Source: Comamonas testosteroni (GTDB lineage Bacteria > Pseudomonadota > Gammaproteobacteria > Burkholderiales > Burkholderiaceae_C). Taken from it: a DNA stretch of 64,000 nt. Each line of letters begins with the position of its first letter. Positions within the stretch are counted from its first letter, which is position 1. The position numbers were made by a program, and so were the translations under genes. Location of the stretch: assembly GCF_030505195.1 (NCBI RefSeq), contig NZ_CP129672.1, forward strand, positions 4,684,501-4,748,500. The letters are read 5' to 3'. The notes under the pieces were generated by a model, which searched no databases, was not told where the DNA came from, and worked only from the letters and a program-made list of their open reading frames with translations. Positions 16,808 to 25,012 of this stretch are shown here, in pieces.

Positions 16808-17257
16808 TCAGGAAAATTGAGGCGGAGCTTGGGCCGGAGATGGTCGTATGACGCGACCTTGCCAGCGTGAAAGTCTGTGCGCCGGCTCGGGGGGGGATGT
16901 GGGCCTTGCGGCAGTGCAACGCATGAGCGAGGCACGCAGACCCCAAGTCAGCAGAGTTAGGCCAATAACGGCCAACAGTGCGACAGGGAGCAGATCTAGT
17001 GGTTGCAGTGCATTTTGCACGTCAACTTCAAAAGGCTCGGATTGAGCTTGATGGACATCGTGGTCACTGAGAGCGTCGTGCCCAGTGAACAGATGGAAAT
17101 GAGAATCAGCAATTCTGGAAGGTGTCGTGTGCACATGCAGGCCAGATTGATTCGGAGTCCCGAAGTGGCCGTGCAGAAGCGGTATCAGCAGTTGCGCCGC
17201 CATGATCAGCAGCAGCAATGCGCTCCGCAGAGAAAGTCTCTGGATTGCACGCGACAT
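16808..17257 (-). CDS. Histidine-rich small membrane protein heading the RND operon
   Basis: About 149 residues: an N-terminal hydrophobic segment (SALLLLIMAAQLLIPLLHGH), a central stretch rich in histidine (HVHTTPSRIADSHFHLFTGH and DALSDHDVHQ), a second membrane helix (LLPVALLAVIGLTLLTWGL) and a basic proline-rich tail. I do not recognise a named family. Position and His content recall the small metal-handling or regulatory proteins (CzcI-like) placed before czcCBA, which is inference. The start at 17257 (MSRAIQRLSLRS) was preferred over 17296; no clear ribosome binding site is seen for either. The window between it and the adaptor is 78 bases. Confidence 0.7.
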   Translation of the reverse strand: MSRAIQRLSLRSALLLLIMAAQLLIPLLHGHFGTPNQSGLHVHTTPSRIADSHFHLFTGHDALSDHDVHQAQSEPFEVDVQNALQPLDLLPVALLAVIGLTLLTWGLRASLMRCTAARPTSPPEPAHRLSRWQGRVIRPSPAQAPPQFS

Positions 17258-17641
17258 ATCATTAATTGTACAGCTTCGATTTGATTTGCAGTGCAACAGA
17301 GTAATTCTATTGAAGAGGCTCCATATTCAATAAAGCAAAGGAAAAGGCGTCCTGCGGTTTTGAAATGATTGCCTCCCACTTGACCCCGCTCAAATGTTTG
17401 CTATGCCATAGGCAGCTACTAAATTTCTCCGATTGTCGAAGCGTGGTCATCTGTGTGCACTGCTACCCGCGCACATTCCCGTCACCAGGACGAGAGCTAG
17501 ACCATCTAAAGTCCAACGCGACTGAGAGCGCTGGTGGCTAGTGGGCTACTTCTGGATGGAAATCAATATCAAGCGGCCAGAACCTGATAATGGATCTCAG
17601 TCTGAGGCCGACTACTGGCACCTGGGTCGGCTTTGCAGGAT
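17258..17641. other. Intergenic region left of the IS30 element
   Basis: 384 bases with no credible ORF. It must contain the promoter of the minus-strand RND operon. The part closest to the operon is AT-rich (TGATATGTCGC...AATTAATGATA). The rest looks like non-coding filler, possibly remnant DNA brought together by the insertion; no repeat or RNA was recognised. Confidence 0.5.
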
Positions 17642-17663
17642 GGATTCAACCGGTCGTTGCAAC
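17642..17663 (+). repeat. Left inverted repeat of the IS30 element
   Basis: GGATTCAACCGGTCGTTGCA followed by AC; pairs with the right end in reverse complement with two mismatches in the centre. Confidence 0.85.
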
Positions 17664-17699
17664 GCATTAACTACCGGATAGGCGGCAGGAGTGTTGCAA

Positions 17700-18860
17700 A
17701 TGACGCGGCGACCCAGAATCTACTATTCGGACAGCCAGAAGGCGCTGATGTGGGAGCGCTGGAAGCAAGGCTGGACGTTGCAGGAGATCGGCAAGCTCTT
17801 TGATCGCGCCCACTCTTCGATCCATCGAATCCTGGCCGAGACAGGCCGAATCCGTCCCGCTCAACGAGCACGGGCCACAACCGCATTGACGCTGGCCGAA
17901 CGAGAAGAGATCTCGCGAGCCATCGTGGCGGGGGCATCGATTCGGGCCATCGCTGCACGACTGGGACGAGCACCAGCAACAATCAGCCGGGAGATCAAGC
18001 GCAATGGTGGGCACGACAGCTATCGTGCGAACCAGGCAGATGCAGCTGCCTGGGACCGAGCGAGGCGCCCCAAGTGCTGCAAACTCGTTGCGAGTCGCGC
18101 ATTGGTCCAAACCGTGGCACACAAGTTACGGGTGCTGTGGTCGCCGCCGCAGATTGCTGGCTGGCTCAAGCAGACTTATCCTTGCGACGAGAGCCACCAC
18201 GTGTCACACGAAACCATCTACCGCAGTCTGTTCATTCAAGCGCGTGGCGCCTTGAAGAAGGAGCTGTTGGAGCACCTCAGACGCACTCGCGGGATGCGCC
18301 GCTCACGGCTCTACACGCAGAAGACGGCCATCCATGGCCAGATCGCCGATGCCGTCACGATCCGTGAGCGTCCGGCGTGCGTTGAAGACCGAGCTGTGCC
18401 TGGGCAGTGGGAAGGCGATCTGGTCTTTGGCAGTGGCAACAGCCAGATTGCAACCTTGGTCGAGCGTCAAACGCGCTACGTGATGTTGATAAAGCTTGAT
18501 GGCAAAGACTCGCAGACAGTGGTCAACGCGCTCATCAAGCATGCTCGCGAACTGCCGCAGGAACTCTACAAATCGCTAACCTGGGACAGGGGCACCGAGA
18601 TGCATGCCCATAAGCAATTCACCTTGGCCACGGACATCCAAGTCTACTTCTGCGACCCACAAAGCCCATGGCAGCGGGGAAGTAACGAGAACACGAATGG
18701 GTTGCTCAGGCAGTACATGCCCAAGGGCATGAACCTATCGGGGCTGTCCCAGCATCAACTCAACGCGATAGCGAGACAATTAAACGAGAGGCCGCGCAAG
18801 ACGCTTGGCTTCCATACACCCGCTGAGATGTTCAGCGCATGTGTTGCATTGACCGGTTGA
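17700..18860 (+). CDS. IS30-family transposase
   Basis: 386-residue DDE transposase. The N-terminal helix-turn-helix region (LQEIGKLFDRAHSSIHRILA and IRAIAARLGRAPATISREIK) is the IS30 hallmark. The catalytic domain has D in WEGDLVFGSGNSQIATLVER, D in LTWDRGTEMHAHKQF and E in SPWQRGSNENTNGLLRQYMP. The ATG at 17700 follows AGGAG at eight bases; an in-frame GTG at 17691 overlaps that site. The gene is intact and its last codons overlap the right inverted repeat. Confidence 0.95.
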   Translation: MTRRPRIYYSDSQKALMWERWKQGWTLQEIGKLFDRAHSSIHRILAETGRIRPAQRARATTALTLAEREEISRAIVAGASIRAIAARLGRAPATISREIKRNGGHDSYRANQADAAAWDRARRPKCCKLVASRALVQTVAHKLRVLWSPPQIAGWLKQTYPCDESHHVSHETIYRSLFIQARGALKKELLEHLRRTRGMRRSRLYTQKTAIHGQIADAVTIRERPACVEDRAVPGQWEGDLVFGSGNSQIATLVERQTRYVMLIKLDGKDSQTVVNALIKHARELPQELYKSLTWDRGTEMHAHKQFTLATDIQVYFCDPQSPWQRGSNENTNGLLRQYMPKGMNLSGLSQHQLNAIARQLNERPRKTLGFHTPAEMFSACVALTG

Positions 18861-18864
18861 ATCC
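18843..18864 (-). repeat. Right inverted repeat of the IS30 element
   Basis: GTTGCATTGACCGGTTGAAT then CC, the reverse complement of the left end with two differences. It includes the transposase stop codon. Confidence 0.85.
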
Positions 18865-18978
18865 GCCGGCCCACAGCCGTCATTGCATCAGGGCCTTCAA
18901 TGCAGGCCTGCCTAACACTTCAAAGTTGTCGAGGAGGGGGCTCTTTCAAGAGGCCGCATGCTAATCAGGTATTGCACG

Positions 18979-19012
18979 AGGTATATCCATATCTGTTTTT
19001 CTTCCTTAACGC
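18979..19012 (+). promoter_or_regulatory. Organosulfur-island promoter motif, copy D (weak)
   Basis: GAGGTATATCCATATCTG followed by TTTTTCTTCCTTAAC. It shares ATCTG/TTTTTCTTC with the motif before the second binding-protein operon and lies about 85 bases before the first one. Likely part of a sulfur-starvation promoter; the match is weaker than between copies A and B. Confidence 0.4.
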
Positions 19013-19097
19013 ACCACGAAACAGCTTCTAGAGTCAGGACACGATTTCGCTGGCCTTGAACTTCAGGCAGCGCCGATTCCCCATCGTGAACTGCCTT

Positions 19098-20102
19098 ATG
19101 GAACCATATTCCCCTTCCTCGTTGTCGCTCTCAAGAAGACGCATGCTGCAAAGCGCTGGAGTCTTATCGCTGGCTGCGGCTTTGCCATCCATCGGCAATG
19201 CGCAAAGCAGTTTGCGTGGTGTGACTTTGCGTGCGGCCACCTATAAAGGCGGTCACAAAACTTTGCTGGAGGCCGCAGGCCTGGCGCAAACGCCGTATCA
19301 GATTGACTGGAAAGAGTTCAACTCTGGTGTGCAGCACATTGAAAGCATCAATGCTGATGCGCTGGATTTTGGCTCTGGCAGCGAGATACCCGCTGTGTTT
19401 GCCGCCAAGGCCAAGGCCTCGGTCAAAGTGGTTGCGGTCTATCACGAAGACTTGAACAACCAGGCCACGCTGGCGCAAAAAGACTCGGCCATTTACAAGG
19501 TGGCAGATCTGCGTGGCAAGCGCGTGGGTTATGTGCGCGGCACCACCTCGCATCTGTATCTGTATCAACAGCTCAAGGAAGCTGGGCTGAGCTTTGACGA
19601 TATCAAGCCCGTCAATCTCTCGCCCGCAGATGGACTGTCGGCTTTTGCGCGCAGCGATATCGATGCCTGGGCTATCTATGGCTACAACGGCCAACTGGCC
19701 CGCACACGTCATGGTGCACGCATTCTCAAAACGGCGGTGGGTTATCTGTCGGGCAATTTTCTGATTTATGCCAATCCAAAGGCGGTGCAAGACGTGCAAC
19801 GCCAAGCGGCCCTGGCTGATTTGCTGCAGCGCCTGCAAAAAGCCTATGTCTGGAGCAATGCCAACTTTCTGGACTACGCCAAGGCCCAGTCCGCACAAAC
19901 GCGCGTGCCGGTGGGTGACTTGGTCGAAATCTATAACAACCGCAGCCAGAACAGCAGTGTTCAGGCGGTAAGCGACAAAGCCGTTCTAAGTCACCAGCGT
20001 GTAGCCGAAGCCTTTCAGTCCATGGGGGTGCTGGAGGGCTCGGCCGATGTGCGGCCGCTGTGGGACAAAACATTCAATCGATATTTAGGCGGTGCAGCCT
20101 GA
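19098..20102 (+). CDS. Sulfonate-type ABC transporter substrate-binding protein 1
   Basis: 334-residue periplasmic binding protein of the SsuA/TauA (NMT1-like) fold. A twin-arginine-like leader (SLSRRRMLQSAGVLSLAAAL) ends at GNAQ. Typical blocks are IDWKEFNSGVQHIESINADA, LDFGSGSEIPAVFAA, VADLRGKRVGYVRGTTSHLY and FARSDIDAWAIYGYNG. The upstream in-frame ATG at 19056 would put 14 residues before the leader, so 19098 was chosen. It is followed after 15 bases by the NtaA-like monooxygenase, suggesting that the bound ligand is the substrate of that enzyme. No permease gene is adjacent. Confidence 0.92.
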   Translation: MEPYSPSSLSLSRRRMLQSAGVLSLAAALPSIGNAQSSLRGVTLRAATYKGGHKTLLEAAGLAQTPYQIDWKEFNSGVQHIESINADALDFGSGSEIPAVFAAKAKASVKVVAVYHEDLNNQATLAQKDSAIYKVADLRGKRVGYVRGTTSHLYLYQQLKEAGLSFDDIKPVNLSPADGLSAFARSDIDAWAIYGYNGQLARTRHGARILKTAVGYLSGNFLIYANPKAVQDVQRQAALADLLQRLQKAYVWSNANFLDYAKAQSAQTRVPVGDLVEIYNNRSQNSSVQAVSDKAVLSHQRVAEAFQSMGVLEGSADVRPLWDKTFNRYLGGAA

Positions 20103-20117
20103 AGGAGGGGAAGCAAG

Positions 20118-21497
20118 ATGAGCAAACGACAACTTAAGGCAGGTTTTGTGCTGCATGGCGTGGGGGCGGGTTGGGGAGACTGGCGCCATGAGGCGGCGCT
20201 GACCGATGGCAGCGTGAATTTCGGTTTCTATCGAGAGCAGGCACAGCTGGCAGAAAAAGCAGGTTTCGAATTTCTGTTTGTGGCCGATAGCGTGCATATC
20301 ACTGAGCGCTCCAGTCCACACTATCTCAACCGCTTTGAGCCGCTGACGATTCTTTCTGCACTGGCGGGGGCCACCTCTCATATCGGTTTGGTTGCCACCA
20401 TTACAGCCTGCTATAGCGAGCCGTTTACGGTGGCGCGCCAACTGGCTTCGCTAGACCATATCAGCGGTGGCCGTGCGGGCTGGAATGTGGTGACTTCTTG
20501 GCTGGATGGCAGTGCGCGCAACTACAGCCGCAATGAGCACTATGCCCATGATGTGCGCTACCGTCTGGCGGGCGAACATCTGGATGTGGTGCAAGGTCTG
20601 TGGGACTCATGGGAAGACGATGCACTGGTGCGCAACAAGGCCACGGGCCAATTCTTTGACAAGAAGAAGCTACACCGTTTGGATCACAAGGGTGAGTTTT
20701 TCTCGGTGGAAGGGCCTCTCAATATTGCACGTTCACGGCAAGGCCAGCCGGTGATTTTTCAGGCTGGAGCCTCTGAAGACGGTAAAAATTTTGCAGCTTC
20801 ACGCTCTGATGCGATCTTTTTTCACGCCGACTCGCTGGAGCAAGCCCAAGCCTATTACCGCGACGTAAAAGCCAAGGTGGCAAAGTTTGGGCGAGACCCG
20901 AGCAAGGTGCTGCTCTTACCTGGCATTCGACCCATCGTAGGACGCACCGAGCAAGAGGCGCAAGAGAAGTACCGCATTGCGGCGAGCCTCGTGCCTATTG
21001 AGAATGCCTTGGCTGCTTTGGCCCGGCCTTTCAATGACCATGACTTCTCGGTCTATCCGCTGGATGAACCCTTCCCAGATCTGGGCGACATTGGACGCAA
21101 CAGTCAGCAGGCCGCCAGCGATCACATCAAACAGACTGCGCGTGAGAATGACTGGACTTTGCGTGATGTGGCGCAGTGGTTCGCTACGCCAAAGACGGTG
21201 TTTGTCGGCACGGCCGAGCATGTGGCCAATGAAATCGAGCGCTGGTTCAACAACGAAGGCGCAGACGGCTTTAACTTCTTTGAAGCTTTGCCTAATACGT
21301 CGCTGAAAGACTTTGTTGAACTGGTTGTGCCTTTGCTCAAGCAGCGCGGCATTTGGCGCGAAGCTTATGAGGCCGATACCTTCCGCGGCAACCTGGGGCT
21401 GGATGTGCCCGTGAACCGCAATACGGTCAAGCGCTTGGCTCAAGAGGCGAAAGAGACTCAAACAACGCAGAGTCAGCCAGCAACAGCAGTGGTTTGA
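20118..21497 (+). CDS. NtaA/SnaA/DszA-family flavin-dependent monooxygenase
   Basis: 459-residue luciferase-like (LLM class) oxygenase of the NtaA/SnaA/DszA subfamily, enzymes that use reduced FMN and O2 to cleave C-N or C-S bonds. Signatures: RFEPLTILSALAGATSHIGL, LASLDHISGGRAGWNVVTSW, NEHYAHDVRYRLAGEHLDVV, GQPVIFQAGASEDGKNFAA and FVGTAEHVANEIERWF. A partner flavin reductase is not encoded in the island. GAAGGAGGGG precedes the ATG. Downstream of the binding protein in a two-gene unit closed by a bidirectional terminator. Likely action on a sulfonate or sulfone; the substrate is not readable. Confidence 0.9.
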   Translation: MSKRQLKAGFVLHGVGAGWGDWRHEAALTDGSVNFGFYREQAQLAEKAGFEFLFVADSVHITERSSPHYLNRFEPLTILSALAGATSHIGLVATITACYSEPFTVARQLASLDHISGGRAGWNVVTSWLDGSARNYSRNEHYAHDVRYRLAGEHLDVVQGLWDSWEDDALVRNKATGQFFDKKKLHRLDHKGEFFSVEGPLNIARSRQGQPVIFQAGASEDGKNFAASRSDAIFFHADSLEQAQAYYRDVKAKVAKFGRDPSKVLLLPGIRPIVGRTEQEAQEKYRIAASLVPIENALAALARPFNDHDFSVYPLDEPFPDLGDIGRNSQQAASDHIKQTARENDWTLRDVAQWFATPKTVFVGTAEHVANEIERWFNNEGADGFNFFEALPNTSLKDFVELVVPLLKQRGIWREAYEADTFRGNLGLDVPVNRNTVKRLAQEAKETQTTQSQPATAVV

Positions 21498-21513
21498 GTG
21501 TTCGGTACAGATT

Positions 21514-21543
21514 AAAAAAGGCAGCTTGCGAGCTGCCTTTTTT
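21514..21543. terminator. Bidirectional rho-independent terminator
   Basis: AAAAAAGGCAGCT, loop TGCG, AGCTGCCTTTTTT: a perfect 7-bp GC stem flanked by six A and six T, so it can terminate the monooxygenase on the plus strand and the convergent rhodanese unit on the minus strand. Confidence 0.92.
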
Positions 21544-21563
21544 GTGGGCGAACGCAAGACCGT

Positions 21564-23165
21564 TCAGATCACTTTGAAACCATGGGTAGCATCTCGGCCC
21601 AGTTGTTCCACTAGACCAAACTCCCAGTCCAAATAGGCCTGCATGGCTTCATGGGCGTTATCTGTGCCTTCATAGGGGCGGCGATAGCGATCGACGCGGG
21701 GGCTGGCAAGGCGTTGCTCACCGGCTTCAACGGGCAGTCCTGTATCGGCCCAAGCCTGATTGCCTCCCTCCAGTACCTCAACGGTTGCGCCGGTGGCCTC
21801 GGCAAACTCTTGCACCGCGTATTTGGCCAACAAGCTGCTGCCGCAGGTCAGCACATAGCGATCGGCCTTGGGAATGCGGCTCAGTGCCTGTTGGAGGTCG
21901 GTTCGCAGCGCAAACCAGGCACCGGGGATATGGCGGCGTACATGGTTGGCGCTGGTGGTCAGGTCCACCACGGCAATGCTGTCTTTAGGTGCTTTGGCAA
22001 TTGCATCCGCCAATGCTTGGGGCTTGATCCAGGTCACGGGCGCTGTGGGCTCTGGCAGGTTTTGCGCCACCGGGCGGCTGTCTGAAAAGTCAGCACTGCT
22101 CAGACCGTCAAGCACATACACATTCCAGCCCATCTGGGCCAGCCAGGAGGCCGTCATATTGGCTCGCACGCCATCATCGTCAGCCAGCACGATGCGAGCG
22201 CCACGTACCGGTGCAGAGACATCGGTTTCTTGCACCAGTTGACCACCGGGCGCGCTGCGAAAGCCAGAGAGATGGCCTGCCGTAAATTCCTCGGGGGTTC
22301 TGACATCGAGCAGATAAGTGGTGCGATCCACTTCTTGTTGCCAGTTGGCAATATCGCTGCGCACAGCGCGTTGTACGCCGGCTTTGTCTGCCACGTCGCG
22401 GGCTTGTTGGGCAGCAGCAGCTTTGTGCTCTGCAGAGACTGTGGCTGGAGCGCGGCGGTCTGCACCATGCTCCAGGGTCTGGCCTGCGAGCGTCCAGCCA
22501 ATCGTGCCATTGCGCAAAGCGGAAATAGGATTTGGCAGACCTGCGTTGACGAGCGACTGGGTGCCAATAATGCTGCGTGTGCGGCCCGCGCAGTTCACGA
22601 TGATGCGTGTTGTCGGGCTAGGCGCCAGTTCACGGGCGCGCAAGACCAGTTCGGCACCCGGCACGCTGCTGCTGCCGGGGATGTTCATGGTTTGGTACTC
22701 GTCAAAGCGGCGAGCATCCAGCACCACGACATCGGCTTTTTGATCCAGCAAGGCCTTGACTTCGGGGGCGGGCAAAGAGGGCGTGTGACGCTCGGACTCC
22801 ACCAGTTCGCCAAAAGACTTGCTGGGGACGTTGACGTCGATAAAGATTTCGCCGCCCGCATCGCGCCAACCTTGCAGGCCGCCTTGTAGCAGACTGACCT
22901 GGGTAAAGCCTTGGGCTTGCAGACGTTGTGCAGCAATTTCAGCAAGCCCTTCACCGTTGTCATAGACCACGATCTGGGTATTGGGGCGGGGAATGCGCCA
23001 GCGCGCATCCAACTCTAGTCGGCCCAGTGGAAGGTTGGCGGCAAACAGCGGGTGGCCTTGCGCAAACGGATCTTCTTCGCGCACATCAAGCAAGGCGATT
23101 TCGCGCTTGGCAAGCAAAGCTTCACGGACTTGAGCGGTCGTGGTGTAGGAAATAGGTTGAGTCAT
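21564..23165 (-). CDS. Four-domain rhodanese-like sulfurtransferase
   Basis: 533-residue protein made of four rhodanese domains, each with a [VL]DVR- or [VL]DLT-type strand: LLDVREEDPFAQGHP (1), VVLDARRFDEYQTMNIPGSS (2), YLLDVRTPEEFTAGHLSG (3), VVDLTTSANHVRRHIPGA (4). The catalytic-loop cysteine is present in domain 2 (NCAGRTRS) and domain 4 (TCGSSLLA) but replaced in domain 1 (YDNGEGLA) and 3 (ADDDGVRA), so it looks like two inactive-active pairs. The reading frame stays open to 23528 upstream, but MTQPISYTTTAQVREAL is the natural start. It follows the thiol dioxygenase gene by 28 bases and probably handles sulfane sulfur released in the pathway. Confidence 0.9.
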   Translation of the reverse strand: MTQPISYTTTAQVREALLAKREIALLDVREEDPFAQGHPLFAANLPLGRLELDARWRIPRPNTQIVVYDNGEGLAEIAAQRLQAQGFTQVSLLQGGLQGWRDAGGEIFIDVNVPSKSFGELVESERHTPSLPAPEVKALLDQKADVVVLDARRFDEYQTMNIPGSSSVPGAELVLRARELAPSPTTRIIVNCAGRTRSIIGTQSLVNAGLPNPISALRNGTIGWTLAGQTLEHGADRRAPATVSAEHKAAAAQQARDVADKAGVQRAVRSDIANWQQEVDRTTYLLDVRTPEEFTAGHLSGFRSAPGGQLVQETDVSAPVRGARIVLADDDGVRANMTASWLAQMGWNVYVLDGLSSADFSDSRPVAQNLPEPTAPVTWIKPQALADAIAKAPKDSIAVVDLTTSANHVRRHIPGAWFALRTDLQQALSRIPKADRYVLTCGSSLLAKYAVQEFAEATGATVEVLEGGNQAWADTGLPVEAGEQRLASPRVDRYRRPYEGTDNAHEAMQAYLDWEFGLVEQLGRDATHGFKVI

Positions 23166-23193
23166 GGAGCGCGAGACAGAAAAGTCAGTGAAA

Positions 23194-23817
23194 TCAATGA
23201 GAGGTGGCAGCGCGCGATTCGGTTTCGCGCGATCTGTCCCAGATGTTGGGCAGCGAGGTGTTGCTGTAGCCAGAGATAAAGGCTTTCTCCTTGCCGTCTT
23301 CTGTGAAGACAGAACGGTGGACTGCGCCGATATTGGCTCCATAGACATGGATGCTGATGGAGGTTTGGTTTTCAAAGAGATTGCTGACCTGGTGCACATC
23401 ACCGATGGTGGGAGAAACGGCTTCCACATCGCCCGGTGAAAGCACATGGGCGGCACCCTGAGGCTGCCATTGCTTTTCAGTGTCTTGCGCAAAGCCTTGG
23501 GACTTTTCCCCGCCGCGCAGCAAGCCAATCAAACCCCATACCGTATGGTTGTGCACCGGCGTTTTTTGACCGGGTCCCCAGACAAAGCTCACAACGGAAA
23601 AGCGCTCAAGCGGATCTGCATACAGCAGGTACTGCTGGTAACGCTCTGGTGATGGCTGGGCGTAGGCATCTGGTAGCCAGTCATCGTGTTGCACTAGGTT
23701 GTGCAGCAGCACCTTGCCGCGCTCCAGTAACAAGGTTTCTTCAGGAGCTTCGTGGACTAGCTGTGTGAGTTGCGCGAGAAAGCGGCGCAGTCTTGCAGGG
23801 TTGTGGCTTGTCGTCAT
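23194..23817 (-). CDS. Cysteine dioxygenase-family thiol dioxygenase
   Basis: 207-residue cupin non-heme iron enzyme that oxidises a thiol to a sulfinate with O2. Iron ligands are visible as HNH in TPVHNHTVWGLIGLLRG and the third His in IGDVHQVSNLFEN; the Tyr of HVYGANIGAVHRSVF is also conserved. YQQYLLYADP has Gln where mammalian-type cysteine dioxygenases carry Arg, the feature I recall for bacterial 3-mercaptopropionate dioxygenases, so the substrate may be 3-mercaptopropionate or a similar mercapto acid. First gene of a minus-strand pair with the rhodanese, divergent from the ABC operon. Confidence 0.9.
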   Translation of the reverse strand: MTTSHNPARLRRFLAQLTQLVHEAPEETLLLERGKVLLHNLVQHDDWLPDAYAQPSPERYQQYLLYADPLERFSVVSFVWGPGQKTPVHNHTVWGLIGLLRGGEKSQGFAQDTEKQWQPQGAAHVLSPGDVEAVSPTIGDVHQVSNLFENQTSISIHVYGANIGAVHRSVFTEDGKEKAFISGYSNTSLPNIWDRSRETESRAATSH

Positions 23818-23887
23818 GGCTTCCGTTTACGAAAAGTGAAGTCTGAGCCGATTGCAGCAGAAGCGTGGCCCTGCTGGCCGAATACTT

Positions 23888-23920
23888 TCGCATAAGGATC
23901 TTTGTTTTTCTTCGTTGGTG
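23888..23920 (+). promoter_or_regulatory. Organosulfur-island promoter motif, copy A
   Basis: TCGCATAAGGATCTTTG followed by TTTTTCTTCGTTGGTG. The last part shares GTTTTTCTTCGTTGGT (16 of 16) with copy B before the SsuD-like gene, and the first part shares TTCGCATAAG-ATCT with copy C. It lies between the divergent thiol dioxygenase and ABC operons, so it could serve either or both. A CysB/Cbl-type regulator is the likely reader, by analogy. Confidence 0.6.
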
Positions 23921-23973
23921 TACCGGGGTTCTCTTGGGTTCAATGCAAGCTTGGCAACATAAGGGGATTGGTC

Positions 23974-25002
23974 ATGGCGGCATTGGATCCAGCAGAGCTG
24001 GGCGAGGGTAATGGCTTAGGGCGTCGTGCATTTTTGCGCACAGCGTCTGCAGCGGGCACTTTGGGCTTGGTGGGGGTGGGCGCAAACCAGGTTCTGGCTG
24101 CTCCACCCGCGCGTAAGCTCAAACTGGCCTGGAATATGGGTGCGGTTTGTCTTTCGCCAGCGCCGGTGGCCATAGAACGCGGCATTTTTGAAAAGCATGG
24201 CCTGAATGTTGAGCTGATTAACTTCAGCGGATCTACCGATCAGCTGTTGGAATCCATTGCCACAGGCAAGGCCGATGGTGGCCTGGGCATGATTCATCGC
24301 TGGCTCAAGCCTTTGGAGTCCGGCTTTGATGTCAAGCTGGTCGGCAGTAGCCATGGCGGCTGCGTGCGCTTGGTGGGCTTTCAACCTGCCGGTGTCACCA
24401 CGCTCAAAGCGCTCAAGGGCAAAACGATTGCTGTTTCAGACCTGAATAGTCCCGGTAAGAATTTCTTCTCGATTCTGCTTCTCAAGGCTGGGTTGGATCC
24501 TGAAAAGGACGTGAACTGGCGGCAGTTCCCCGGCGACATGCTGGGTGTGGCGGTGGAAAAAGGTGAAGCCCACGCAATCGCTGACGGTGACCCGAATCTG
24601 GCCATCATTGAGCGCCGCACCAAGGGCCTGGTGGAGCTGGCGACCAATTTGAGCGGTGAATATGCGACCAAGACTTGCTGCGTGGTGGGTGTGACGGGCA
24701 AGCTGGTGCGAAACGAAAAACCAGTGGTCGCTTCTTTGGTCAGAGCAATCAACGAAGCGTCTGATTTTGTGGCCAATTACCCTGCAGAAACGGCTCGTAT
24801 CTACAGCGCCTATTCGAAGGTGTCTGAGGCTGACTTGCGGGCGGTGCTGGCTACATTGACGCACAAGCATCATCCGCAGGGCCAGGCTTTGCGCCAAGAA
24901 ATTGAATTCTACGCACGTGATTTCAAAACCGTGGGGGTGCTGAAGTCCACAACGGATCCAGCTCGCTTTGCCACCCATGTTCACGTGGATGTACTGACCT
25001 GA
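23974..25002 (+). CDS. Sulfonate-type ABC transporter substrate-binding protein 2
   Basis: 342-residue NMT1/SsuA-like binding protein. The leader has a Tat consensus (GRRAFLRTASAAGTLGLVGV) ending at VLAAPP. The mature part shows LAWNMGAVCLSPAPVAIERG, GLNVELINFSGSTDQLLESI, GMIHRWLKPLESGFDVKLVG and LKALKGKTIAVSDLNSPGKN. The ATG at 23974 follows AAGGGGA; the frame runs open to 23902. It is first in an operon with permease (10-base gap) and ATPase, so it is the dedicated receptor of this transporter. Confidence 0.93.
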   Translation: MAALDPAELGEGNGLGRRAFLRTASAAGTLGLVGVGANQVLAAPPARKLKLAWNMGAVCLSPAPVAIERGIFEKHGLNVELINFSGSTDQLLESIATGKADGGLGMIHRWLKPLESGFDVKLVGSSHGGCVRLVGFQPAGVTTLKALKGKTIAVSDLNSPGKNFFSILLLKAGLDPEKDVNWRQFPGDMLGVAVEKGEAHAIADGDPNLAIIERRTKGLVELATNLSGEYATKTCCVVGVTGKLVRNEKPVVASLVRAINEASDFVANYPAETARIYSAYSKVSEADLRAVLATLTHKHHPQGQALRQEIEFYARDFKTVGVLKSTTDPARFATHVHVDVLT

Positions 25003-25012
25003 GGAGAAGGCT

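Larger units (their letters stand above)
17642..18864 (+). mobile_element. IS30-family insertion sequence, complete
   Basis: 1223-bp element bounded by imperfect terminal inverted repeats of 22 bp: left GGATTCAACCGGTCGTTGCA plus AC, right (reverse complement) GGATTCAACCGGTCAATGCA plus AC, 20 of 22 identical. It contains one transposase gene that reaches into the right inverted repeat. Adjacent bases (GAT left, GCC right) show no 2-3 bp direct repeat, so the target duplication expected for IS30 is missing, which suggests rearrangement after insertion or slightly different ends. Confidence 0.88.

Noticed and set aside
23194..23817. Firm assignment as cysteine dioxygenase
   Set aside because: The substrate-binding position appears to be Gln, so only the family-level thiol dioxygenase call is kept.
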